In this document: one piece after another, positions 53,994-64,000 of the stretch
Position numbering within the stretch: position 1 is the first letter of the stretch
How the letters are laid out: each line of letters starts with the position of its first letter
Origin: Silene latifolia
Taxonomy: Eukaryota; Streptophyta; Magnoliopsida; Caryophyllales; Caryophyllaceae
Length of the DNA stretch: 64,000 bases
Reading direction: 5' to 3'
Assembly: GCF_048544455.1 (NCBI RefSeq)
Contig: NC_133526.1
Coordinates: forward strand, 12,726,001-12,790,000
Notes under the pieces: model-generated
What the model was told of the DNA's origin: nothing
What the model saw: only the letters and a program-made list of their open reading frames with translations
The model's database searches: none
Translations under genes and position numbers: made by a program

Positions 53994-54394
53994 TCCATTT
54001 CTTCCTAACAATGCAAGTCATTCATTTTTTTCACAGGTAAATAATTAGATGATCAAAGTACTATCCCTGAGAATAAAAAATGACTCAACTGTTTCATAAA
54101 TCAAACAATTTTTCACTGAAAAGGCAATGCTAACAAACTATGTTTCCTCGCAAACATAGAAAGAGAAAAGAAAAACCACACAACAAAATTGAGGCCATTG
54201 TTAGAATTAGTTGAAATTGTACACCAACTATCATTTTACCATTAAAATTTGATTCGGCAGAACAACCCTAGGTTATCATTCTTGACTATCATTTGATGGA
54301 TCAACATCATTTTAAATAACAATAATAGGACATAGCAAAGGAAAGTAAATTAAATACTCAATCTGCAGGATAAAAACCGAAAGTAGGATCACCA

Positions 54395-54419
54395 ATTTTA
54401 TTAGAAATCAAGTTGATAA
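54395..54419 (+). repeat. 25-bp direct repeat, right edge of the Helitron block
   Basis: Exact copy of 41139-41163; beyond it the sequence (ACGGTCTCTAAATTAATAA) is unrelated to anything else here. Confidence 0.85.
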
Positions 54420-55680
54420 ACGGTCTCTAAATTAATAATTAACAGTCATGATTTACCGTCAACAACAGTTGCTCGTTATTGTTTCCGTATTCTGCTACTT
54501 TGATTGTCCACAACTTTTGGTCTTCAGGTGTTTACTGCACATTGGACAACAATCTTTGTGTTAGAAAGTGAGAGAAGTCGAACAATAGAGAAAACCCAAA
54601 ACTAAGTTTGATATCAATAGAATATTGTGTAATACCATCACACTGGGTGTATTAAGTAGTAAAGAATAGAGTATATGAGAATAATAAGAGGGACTGGTAA
54701 TGGTAGTTGGGAACTATATCGGCAGCCAAATAATCACGTGCGTTGTCAGCAACCATTTACATTTACTACCCAAACACCCAACCACCCTAAATACGGCTCC
54801 TAGGTATACGTACTCGTATTATTAAAAAGCTAGCGTAAAATGATGAATTAACGCACCGTAGACAATGCCATATTATCGGTTAAATTTCACTAGTCACAAA
54901 CCTAGTTATAATCATTCAAATAGTGAGACCAATTTAACCATTTTTATGGTCAAATGTGACCATTTTAGACATTTTAGACCATTGTCTCAAAAACTTTTGC
55001 CTTTGACATGATACGTGCTTAGGGTCAATCCTAATACCAAGTAGGGTAAGCTACTGAGTAAACTATTACTCCTATTATAACTGAGTCACATAAATAGGAA
55101 ATCAATACTTTTCTATAAATCTGTATTCTCTATGTATGGATTTATTGAGTTATTAAATCCAGACAAATGAATAAGGGGCCGATGCACTATGATTGTAAAA
55201 TACAAACACCAAAGTCACACGAAAAAGCTAACATGTAGTACTTGTGCGTGCTACTCACTGCTACACCATTACTCCGTGTAATAACATCATAACAATAAAT
55301 AACTCAGACATGACTCCAGTGAGAAAGAAACACACTCTTGGACTCTTATTCCTTTGAATAAATTAATACTGGTTTGAGACGGATATATACGTCTTATCTT
55401 AAGATTGTCTAATAAATAGATGATGTACTCTTCATTAATACATACTTCATATTGTTAGCAAAATACAATTCACCACCTACCTAAATAAAAACCAAGTTAT
55501 AAAGAAATTAAATGAACAGCTCATCATCCCCCTCTCATGCGTGAGTTCCTTCTTAAATTCAATACTAATAAACAACAAAATTGAGGCCATTGATAGAGGA
55601 ACTTCAAACTGTACACATACTCAATATGAATAGTCTCTGTGACGATCAATGACGGGTTACCAATATTTCACCGTGGTACC
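54420..55680. other. Unassigned AT-rich DNA
   Basis: No gene or clear repeat. One word, CAACAAAATTGAGGCCATTG, occurs both at 54181 and 55571, followed in both by similar sequence ending in TACAC, so part is an old dispersed repeat. Confidence 0.5.
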
Positions 55681-55689
55681 ACCTTTACG

Positions 55690-55895
55690 ACAAAATCAAG
55701 GTACGATAAAATAACGCAATAGTTAAATTAGTAACAACCCAAAAAGTCCAACAGACGGTTAAACGGAATTGAACAAAGTGAATACCTACAAAATCATGGT
55801 ACGATAAAATAACGCAATAGTTAAATTCGTAACAATCGAAACAGTCCAACAGACGATTATACGGAATTGAACGAAGTGTATACCTCCAAGGGTGA
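55690..55895. repeat. ~104-bp tandem duplication
   Basis: GGTACGATAAAATAACGCAA to GAATTGAACAAAGTG (55699-55782) recurs at 55798-55880 with about ten changes. Confidence 0.85.
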
Positions 55896-56140
55896 ATAAC
55901 GCAACATTGAAGGCATGGAAAAATTGAGACGTACGTTTAAAGCGAGGTGAGAATGAAACAAAATGGATGCGAACCGAGAATGAATTTGGGAATGCAATCA
56001 GCTAACAAAATTATTCATGTAATAGCTTTACGACGGTTTAGGAAGACAAACGGTGCCAGCCATACGTAATCAATACGTATTCAATTTAACAATTAGTGAA
56101 CAATTAAAGAGGAATATGAAAAGACGGAACTAATAAACCG

Positions 56141-56565
56141 GTACCTGTCACCCGTCGACATTTCGTAGCCACCACGGCCGTGAAGGGCAATCGGGAATAA
56201 CCCGTGGCATATCGCCCGGCGAGATGGGGATTTCCGACAGGGTAGTCGGTCGGCGAGATGGGGCGGGTGATTGGCTCTTCCCCGTCAGATAAGACGGTTT
56301 AATATGGGTGGCGGGTGGGGTGTTTCGGTGGACGGACAACATGAACATTCGCCGGTGACCGGGGTGAGCTATTGGAAGCTGGTTTCCGGCCATACCAACG
56401 ACGGGAAGGAGAATCATAGGTATAATACGGGATGCATAGGTTTGATAATTGGGGTGGGATTAATGGGATTGTTGTCAAATGATGCAGGTGGCAATATTTG
56501 GGCAGACGTGGCTTTTCTTAAGTCTACATGGAATTGTCTATGTGGCCTTTATGATTCATTTTAGA
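56141..56565. other. Locally GC-rich stretch, possible old exon
   Basis: A sudden GC-rich segment with open frames on both strands (minus 56417-56148, plus 56271-56564). Neither has a recognisable domain; CCGGCGAGATGGGG and CGGCGAGATGGGGCGG repeat inside it. It may be a first exon or CpG-like relic of a captured gene, but I cannot support a product. Confidence 0.3.
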
Positions 56566-56970
56566 TTAGGCTTTTAATAGTATTTTATAGATAATAAAAC
56601 TAAAGTTCTAAAAACATAAAAAACAAAGTCTTATGAAATTACAATAACACTAAAAAAGTATTTTTTTTTAACCAAAAAATGTTAAGCAGAAAAAATCATG
56701 GTGAAAAAAATTAAAAGAACAAAGCATATAATTTTACTATTTGTTTAGCTGAACTTATTTTTTAAGAAAATGAAATAAAAATGGATCTAAGGGTAGGATC
56801 TGGATCTCAACCATACGATCCATATCCATATCCTTATCCACTGGATCTTAAATATCGCGATCCATATCCGCTCCGTAGGATCTGGGCAGGATCTGGATTC
56901 TGTTGCCATCCCTAATTTCAAGTATCTAAATGAAATAATGAATCTACTTCAAAATGGCAGCAAAACCTTA
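56566..56970. other. Unassigned AT-rich DNA before the Harbinger-like pair
   Basis: Contains repeated GGATCTGG / GATCCATATCC words at 56783-56905 and nothing coding. Confidence 0.45.
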
Positions 56971-57009
56971 GGCCTGTTCTTTTGGACTTAAAGTCACTTA
57001 ATTTAAGTT

Positions 57010-57290
57010 CACTTCAGATCCTATAAGTTCGATTCGATCGATCCTATAAGTTCGATTCGATTCGATTCAAATCGATCCTATAAGTTCGCTTTAGATCCTA
57101 TAAGTTCGATTCGATTCGATCCTATAAGTTCGATTCGATTCGGACACTATAAGTTCGATTCGAGATCGTATAAGTTCGATTCGATTCGAGACACTATAAG
57201 TTCGATTTCGATCGTATAAGTTCGATTCGGTTCGGATTCTATAAGTTCGATTCGATTCGAGATCCTATAAGTTCAGATCCTATAAATTCA
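57010..57290. repeat. CTATAAGTTCGATTCG subterminal repeats
   Basis: About 13 units, 16-28 bp, alternating CCTATAAGTTCGATTCGATT with CACTATAAG or CGTATAAG variants. Confidence 0.9.
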
Positions 57291-57634
57291 GTTTAGAAAA
57301 GTTATATACAAAGTATTATTTTTAAAACCGGCGCAAAAACATTTGACATTATTAATTATTCGATACATATATACATTATTATTTTTAAAACAAAATTATA
57401 ACTCTTCTCATTATTTTTTATCGTTATGTAACCGTAGTATAATGTATGAACAAACCAATGTATATAAAGTGGAAAAATGTTATTATTTCACCTTGTGTTT
57501 TAGACTATATTTTCCTACCAGTGTTCTCTCTTGGTTGCCCACTAATTTCTTGTAAAAAATTTGTTTAATCTCAATAAAAGTTTGCATTTATTTTTATAAT
57601 AATAATAATAATAATAATAAGGCAAATGATATAA

Positions 57635-58476
57635 AATGCCCCGGGGGCGTTTGTTTAGCTGCTATTACATGGGCTCATGCATATCTCCTCCACATTAATT
57701 AATATTAAATAATAAATTATTCCCTAACAAATTATATGCTCTCCTTAATTCTTTTTTTCCCTAAATTTTCTCAACAAATTTTGTCTCTGTACGTTACTTC
57801 TTCTTCCCAACTTTGACAATGGTTTATCAAATTCATTCTTCTAGGTATGTAAAACACTAGCAAAATATTCCAATGCACTATAAAATCATCATCTTGAATT
57901 ACCCCTGGATTTCGATCGTCCGCGATCCACCATATTCCAAAACGACTTTCCCTTCCTAACCACCACCATAACCCTTTTTAAACCCATTCCCTATAAGGGT
58001 TCAATCTTCCCTTCCTAGGGTGTCTATTGGTTCGGGATCCGACGGCGAAGCCAACGGAGTCACCCGGAAAAGAATTTAGGGTTCGATTGCCCTTTCTTGG
58101 GAAAATTTTCAGGTATGAAAAGAGGCGGTTTGATTTAATGGGTGGTTTATATGGTGGTTGTGATGACTGTTTTTTATCGGTGAATTGTGGTGTAGGGCTC
58201 GAGTTTTGCAAGGGGTTTAGGGTGTTCGGGGATGAGTATCGTTGCAGAGGGGGTATTCGTTAGTTCTCGCCGGAAAGAGGGAATCAAGACTGTGGTGGTT
58301 GGGATGGTGGCTTAGAGGGTGGTGGTGTATTTTGGCGGTGCAACAGGGTTGACTGGGGCGATAATGAATAACAATCATAAAAATGTTGAAATCATAAAAA
58401 GAACTTAATAATATTTGTCTGTATTTAGTAATGTAATAATGTTAGAATGGATATTATCCACTGCCCCCGGGGCATT
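57635..58476. mobile_element. Possible nested insert bounded by AATGCCCCGGGGGC inverted repeats
   Basis: The 14-bp exact inverted repeats at 57635-57648 and 58463-58476 stand out in AT-rich DNA, with ATGATA further out on both sides. The 840-bp interior is less AT-rich and has a frame at 58027-58263 and a Pro-rich minus frame at 58211-57978, both without known domains. It could be a small transposon with captured gene DNA. No target duplication can be defined. Confidence 0.35.
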
Positions 58477-58637
58477 CGTTATCATGATCGTAATAATAAT
58501 AATAATAATATTTAAGTTAATTTAAATTCAGATCGTGTAAGTTCAGTTCAGATCCTATAAGTTCAGTTCAGTTCAAATCCTATAAGTTCAGTTCAATTCA
58601 GATCAGATCCGTTTTAGTCCAAAAGAACAGGGCCTTA

Positions 58638-59092
58638 GGCCCCGTTCTTTTGGACTGAAACTTATCCGATCGAATCGAACTTATAGGATTCGAATCGAAT
58701 CAACTTAACTTATAAGATCTCGAATCGAATTTATTGGATCTCGAATCGAATCAACTTATAGGATCCGAATCGAATCAACTTATAGGATCTCGAATCGAAT
58801 TTATAGGATCTCGAATCGAATCGAACTTATAGGATCTCGAATCGAACTTAAATTAAGTGAGGTATAGGATCTCGAACTCGAACTTATAGGATCTAAATCG
58901 AATCGAATCGAACTTATAGGATCTCGAATCGAACTTATAAAATCAATCGAATCAACTTATAGGATCTCGAATCGAATCGAACTTATAGAATATGAATCGA
59001 ACTTATAGGATCTCGAATCAACCGAATCAACTTATAGGATCTCGAAATGAACTTATATTAAGTGACTTTAAATCCAAAAGAAAGAAAGGCGC
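58638..59092. mobile_element. PIF/Harbinger-like non-autonomous element II
   Basis: 455 bp. Left end GGCCCCGTTCTTTTGGACTG; the right end, read inward, has CTTTTGGATTTAAAGTCACT, matching element I's left end. TTA at 58635-58637 (shared with element I) and 59093-59095. The interior is almost only TTATAGGATCTCGAATCGAA units in the orientation opposite to element I. Confidence 0.78.
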
Positions 59093-59097
59093 TTAGT

Positions 59098-59201
<104 letters not shown>

Positions 59202-60039
59202 TGCATCAAGTGAGTCCACCAATCTTAAATGAGTCTTGCGTCTAATTCTAGGCCGTCGGATCAAGGCAGATCAATGGCAGAGATCAACGATTTTTAGTGA
59301 GGGTACAAATGTAATCCCGCACAAACAAAATATCTGCTTCACTTGTAAGTTCAATTCATTCACCTTTTTCTCCCCTCATTTCCCTTTCTCTCGATTACAG
59401 ATTTAAAATCTTGTCTTTCAATCTTCAAGCTTGCTTATGATGGTGAGTTTTACTTGCTCAGATTCATTCTTCTTTCACTCTTATTTTCTATTGTAAACTA
59501 ATTTTTGTTCGTATTCTATGCAACCTTATTAGTTTCAATTGATTCCTAATTTTAGAAACCCTAACTTGATTGTGCTTACAACTCGTCAATTGTGCCGAAT
59601 TAATCAATTATTTATGTAGTTAGTATACATTTGTTGTCGATTTTCAGTGTTCTTGATTATTTCTCCGTTCAATCTGATGATTTATGCAATCTTTATTGTT
59701 TAAATCTTCTTATCAGTTGTTCTTCGTTGTCGATTTCTTCGATCACATTCTTGCATAAACCCTAGTTAGTACAACGCATCCTATTTTTTTTTGTGAAATC
59801 AAAGGAATCCTAGGAACAAGCATTAAGAGTTGTGAGACATTATGTGCGATTTAGTTATTTATTTACACTTACTATGAAGGTTTTTCGCTAAATCTCTCGA
59901 AAATTAGGTATTTTGTCTTTATTTTGCATTTTCTACATTGTTGAGGGTCTTACAACTTTCTGCAATTATTATTCAACATTTATGTTGAGTTTTCTGTTAT
60001 GTGATTTCGCCCCTATTTGTATATAATCACAATAATAGT

Positions 60040-60300
60040 GTATATGTATTACAATAATAGTATAACAATGTTATAGTAGCGGCATATTTGTGGTTCAAAT
60101 ATGGTGACCATGTGTTACGGCATTAGTGAATTTGTGTTACGATAATAGTGTATATGTGTTACAATAAAAGTGTACCAATCTTATATTAACGACATACTTC
60201 TGGTTCAAATATGGTAATCATGTGTTATATACGACATTAGTGAATTTATGTTACGATAATAGTGTATATGTGTTACGATAATTGTACAATTTAGAATGTT
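60040..60300. repeat. GTGTTACxATAATAGTGTATAT repeats
   Basis: About seven loose copies of ATAATAGTGTATATGTGTTAC in unit D, 20-60 bp apart. Fainter clusters are at 60800-61200, 61570-61740 and 62110-62220 with AATGTTACAGTAAC words. Confidence 0.7.
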
Positions 60301-63300
60301 TTGACTCTTTTTTGCACAAATTAGTGATATTATCATGCATATCGATATGAACCAGCTTGAAAATGTCCATTTAATACAGAACTATCAAAAAATTGGAATT
60401 ATGCTTTGAACTTTAGAAGCTTGGTTGATTTATGATCTTTGATTTAATTATGTACATCATGGTTTAATTGTGTTTTATTTATTCCCTCATTAATTAATCT
60501 TTTCCCTCTAACCTGCATCGACATGTAGAAATTGGAAGATTATTAGGTCAATGTGGAAGAATCAAATGATTCTTGTTGATCTAATACTATAATGAAATCA
60601 GCATTTGCAATGTATCGTAATTAGTCTTATGAGTGTTGGCTCAAGTTGTATTATATAAGCTAATTATAGTTATGAGTTAGGATTCTCTCTCGGTTATTGG
60701 AGAATGAAGTTCAAGACCTTTTTGATTATTGGATGATAAAGAAGGCAAGTGATTGTGATCCTACTCTAGTTGATTGGGTGAGTTTGATACTTAAGTACAT
60801 CATTATTTAATACAGTAACAATGTTACTTTGTAACATTGTTACTGTATTATTGTTACTGTATTATTGTTACTACTTGACATAATGTAGTTGGCATTGTGT
60901 CAATGTTTATCATGTTTTCTCCAAGTATTCTTGTTTTGTATGTATTATATTCTTGTTTCAGTTCCCTTATAACCCAATTGTTAGTTTAAAGGCTATTAGC
61001 TCAAATGAGAGAGCAATGTGCAAAGTAACAATGTTACAGTAATAATGTTATTGTAATAATATTTCAAGTTCAGTTCAACAGTAACTGCGATTCCTCAATA
61101 ATAACTACAGTATAGCATGCAGTAATAATGTAACACTAACAATGTTACACTAATAATTTAACAGTGTTACAGTAACAATGTAAGTTTACAAATTATATTA
61201 TAGCATGATTTAACAATTCATAATATCACACATTATTATATGATTAAATCGTAAGGTGGGAATTGTGCGACATTGTGTGCAGGTCGGATATTTAAACTTA
61301 AGGTGAGAATTTATCGCTCAATCTCGCAAAATTTAGGTATTTTGTTGTTCGTATACAATTTTTAGATTGAATTGATGTAAGTTTACAAATTAATTGCATT
61401 ATGACGTGATTCTTATGCGATCTGTTTTTGCTTTGTAATTTTGTCTCTTATTCGCATTAATCAGTCGAGATCAGATGGACTTGTTTACTTTATTTCATAC
61501 CTGGACTTTATTTTATGAAAATTGGGGTAATTAATTGTGACGATTAAATTAGGTTTCGTAAAATACTGGACACATATTACTGTAATAGTGTTACTGTAAC
61601 ATTATTACTGCATGAAAGAACTGAACTTGAAATATAGTTGCTGTAATATTGTTATTGTAAAATTTGTTGGTATAACATTGTCATAAACTTAGAAATGATG
61701 TTACTGTAATATTTTTACTGTACAATTATCACTAATGATCGACAACCCGGCTTTTGCATATGTTTGAGTTATTAATGGTTGAATATTTTGTTTTGATGTC
61801 AGAAATTTTGAAGAAGGGTTGAGAAATCAAGAAACACAAAAAACGGTGCGCAAGGAAACCGTATATACAAAAAAATAGTAGGACGCAGACTAATCAGTCA
61901 TGAAGATAGGCGTGAATTGAAGAAGACAACATTATTGAATTTGAAATGCTAGTTGAGACTCTTAACATTATGTGTGACTATGATGTATATTTGTTCTAAA
62001 TTTTTCACATTAATGTGATGTGGTATTTCAAAGCCTTTTAACATATTAGGATGAGTTGAACCTGTCTTATTCACTTGCCTCTTGTTGGTAAATAAATTGT
62101 AATTAGAACTTTTAATATTATTTCCGTAATGATGTTACAGTAACATAGTCACTGTATCAAGAGTAATCGCACAAGTGTTACTACAACTAATAAACTGTAA
62201 CAATGTTACAAAGATATCATTTATTTTGTCCATGTTTGTAATTATAAAGTGGATAAATATAACGAGAAATTGAGCCTTAGGTAGCCCACATATAATTGGA
62301 ATAACCATTTACATTATTAATCAAAGTAACAAAAGAACATTCATTACCAACAAAATTTACAAAGAATCACAAACAAATATACTACTTTTTTAAACAACTA
62401 AACAAATCAAACAAATTAACACCATTGTTAAACATCAAGACTCTTTTCCTTCAACTCGACATTTGTTTCAATGGCAGGATGCTTCTCCATAAATATGTAC
62501 TCCCACTCCAGATTATCCTTATGACAAACATCTTTAGCTTACTACTCATTTTGATCTGCTCTCGCATCTCACATTTTCAGCAACATATTAATAATGTAAC
62601 ATAGATATAGTAACTCTATCACAATAACAATATAGCGCTAAGAGTATTGTAAAAAAAAAAGTTCACTTTTAAAGGAAATTTCAGTAAAAAAAAAAGAATA
62701 ATTTAAACAAGTTATAGTATTAGAGCATTGAAAGGGTGATATTACAACAATTTTGCAAGTTCGGTTCAATGACTAATCTACACCAAAAACTAACAAAGAT
62801 AATATATACAAAAGAGAAAAAAAAGAATAAAGACAGAGTAATGATGTCACAAAGAATAGTTCCACAATAATATTGTCACAAGAATAATGTCACTTTATAG
62901 CGATTCTGATTCAATACGAATCGAAAAAAAAAAACCATTAAAGTTCAATACGAATAAGAAAAAAAAGGCGAAAATCAATCTCTCGCTTTATTCATAATAC
63001 TAAGCATAATTTTGTGGCGAAAACTAAAAATGAAGAACACAGAAACAATACCGCCAAAAAAAAAATGAACATTAATTACTCGGTTTCTACAAATCATTAA
63101 CTATAATTTTTTGGCGAATAGTTGAACATAAATAAACACAAAATTCAACAAATGAGCAAAACAAAAATAAGCACTAATTTTTCAATTTCTACAAATCATT
63201 AACTCTAATTTTTAGGGGAAAACTAAAATATGAACAAACACGAAAATCAATAGCGAGCAAAACAAAATCGAATTTCAATTAATCAGTTTCCATAAATCAT

Positions 63301-63540
63301 TAACCCTAATTTTTTAAAAAACATTATAAACATGAGTATAATACGAAACAGTTTATGAATCGTGCATCATTAATCGCGATTTAACAAATCGCACATTATG
63401 AAACAGTTTATGAATCGTGCATCATTAATAATGTTATAATACGAAACAGTTTATGAATCGTGCATCATTAATCGCGATTTAACAAATCGCAAATTATGAA
63501 ACATTCAATTGATGCTAACAATATGAACAATCGAAAGGAA
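60301..63540. other. Interior of unit D, no gene
   Basis: AT-rich, no frame of note. Contains GTTACTGTA/AACAATGTTAC clusters and, at 63340-63500, two copies of a ~100-bp block (AAACAGTTTATGAATCGTGC, ATCATTAATCGCGATTTAAC). Confidence 0.55.
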
Positions 63541-63854
63541 CGATTTTTTACCTCTTCATTTTGTGTTCAAGAAATGAGATAGATGATAGGACGCTTCTTT
63601 GATTTTGACTTTTCGATCTATATGAGCACTTTTTTGTTGTATTTGAAGGATTTTTAGGTTTTTTTGGAATTTTGGTAGAGAGAGAAAGATTTTTCAAATT
63701 TGGGGAACGTAAATGAAAACAATCTTTGGTGCTTTGTTTTTGGGTTGATTTGAGGGGTTGACGTGGCTGCACAAGAGCTCTTGGATCTTGTTGATCCAAT
63801 GGTCCTAATTAATATGCTAGACTCATCTAAGATGCTAGACTCATGGGATGCTCA

Positions 63855-63857
<3 letters not shown>

Positions 63858-63885
<28 letters not shown>
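63858..63885. repeat. (TA)14 microsatellite between units D and E
   Basis: 28 bp of TA with outward-facing related ends on both sides, as at 4831-4866. Confidence 0.95.
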
Positions 63886-63892
<7 letters not shown>

Positions 63893-64000
63893 GAAGGATC
63901 AACTAAGGTCCATTATATATTTGAGTCCATAAGGTCTTTTGTGAGCCATTGGATGGAGGGAGATGGAGGGATGAGATGAACCCACCAAAAGTCATTATAC
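63886..64000 (+). mobile_element. Unit E, left end (runs out of the window)
   Basis: GATCAACTAAGGTCC, GAGTCCATAAGGTC, GTGAGCCATTGGATGG and GATGGAGGGATGAGAT. It is the closest match to the end of unit A and also shares blocks with units B and C. Confidence 0.65.

Larger units (their letters stand above)
56971..58634. mobile_element. PIF/Harbinger-like non-autonomous element I
   Basis: Left end GGCCTGTTCTTTTGGACT; right end, read inward, GGCCCTGTTCTTTTGGACTA. TTA flanks at 56968-56970 and 58635-58637. Subterminal tandem words CCTATAAGTTCGATTCGATT (57010-57290) and CCTATAAGTTCAGTTCA (58515-58600). TTA duplications with GGCC-type ends fit Tourist/PIF-Harbinger MITEs. No transposase is seen. Confidence 0.75.

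Noticed and set aside
56148..56564. GC-rich frames as real genes
   Set aside because: Both strands are open, no domain or splice evidence; kept only as a possible old exon.
63548..63799. Basic 83-residue peptide at the right end of unit D
   Set aside because: Lies in the promoter-like arm, low complexity, no counterpart in units B or C.

Overview
This window is plant nuclear DNA, almost certainly a eudicot. It is AT-rich and built almost entirely of transposable elements nested in one another, with no host gene that I can defend as intact. The main retrotransposon is a Ty3/gypsy element of the Tat lineage (Retand-like): TG..CA LTRs, a TGGCGCC primer binding site, a reverse-strand extra gene with an intron, and an 80-bp tandem repeat between the two converging genes. 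Retand was described from Silene, so Caryophyllales is my best guess. That is inference.

Layout. 1-4830: right part of a transposon-like unit (A) with GTTATACA minisatellites around a broken FAR1-type DNA-binding domain and a broken protein of the kind linked to Ulp1-bearing MULEs. 4831-8869: a second, gene-free unit (B), a foldback whose two ends resemble each other and abut (TA)n. 8870-10970: an internally deleted Retand-like element inside the (TA)n tract that separates B from C. 11049-24946: unit C, with a 10,958-bp Retand-like element (12409-23366, target duplication ATAAG) inside its minisatellites. 24947-28080: a third, deleted Retand-like copy in the opposite orientation.

28253-41138: a large palindrome around two broken copies of an Agenet-domain gene. 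Its left arm holds a 188-bp MITE and a ~1-kb TIR element, and the latter is split by an 8.9-kb LARD-like element with 2.85-kb LTRs and no coding capacity. 41139-54419: a degraded Helitron Rep gene (minus strand) whose upstream part is duplicated; the duplicate is split by a 7.6-kb LTR-derived block (45513-53121) containing its own palindromes.

54420-56970: unassigned DNA. 56971-59092: two back-to-back Harbinger-like elements sharing one TTA. 59101-63885: a fourth (TA)n-bounded unit (D). 63886-64000: start of a fifth (E).

The least familiar system is the (TA)n-bounded family (A-E): imperfect ~80-90-bp terminal inverted repeats directly next to TA microsatellites, foldback interiors, and fast-changing 18-21-bp minisatellites sharing a GTTATAC / ATTACAC core. 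Unit A suggests a link to FAR1/MULE transposases with Ulp1-type cargo. The general idea resembles the rice Micron elements that sit in TA microsatellites.

Within the Retand-like element the reverse-strand gene is open over 774 codons while gag-pol is broken in many places, and a decayed second copy of the added RNase H domain sits between protease and reverse transcriptase.
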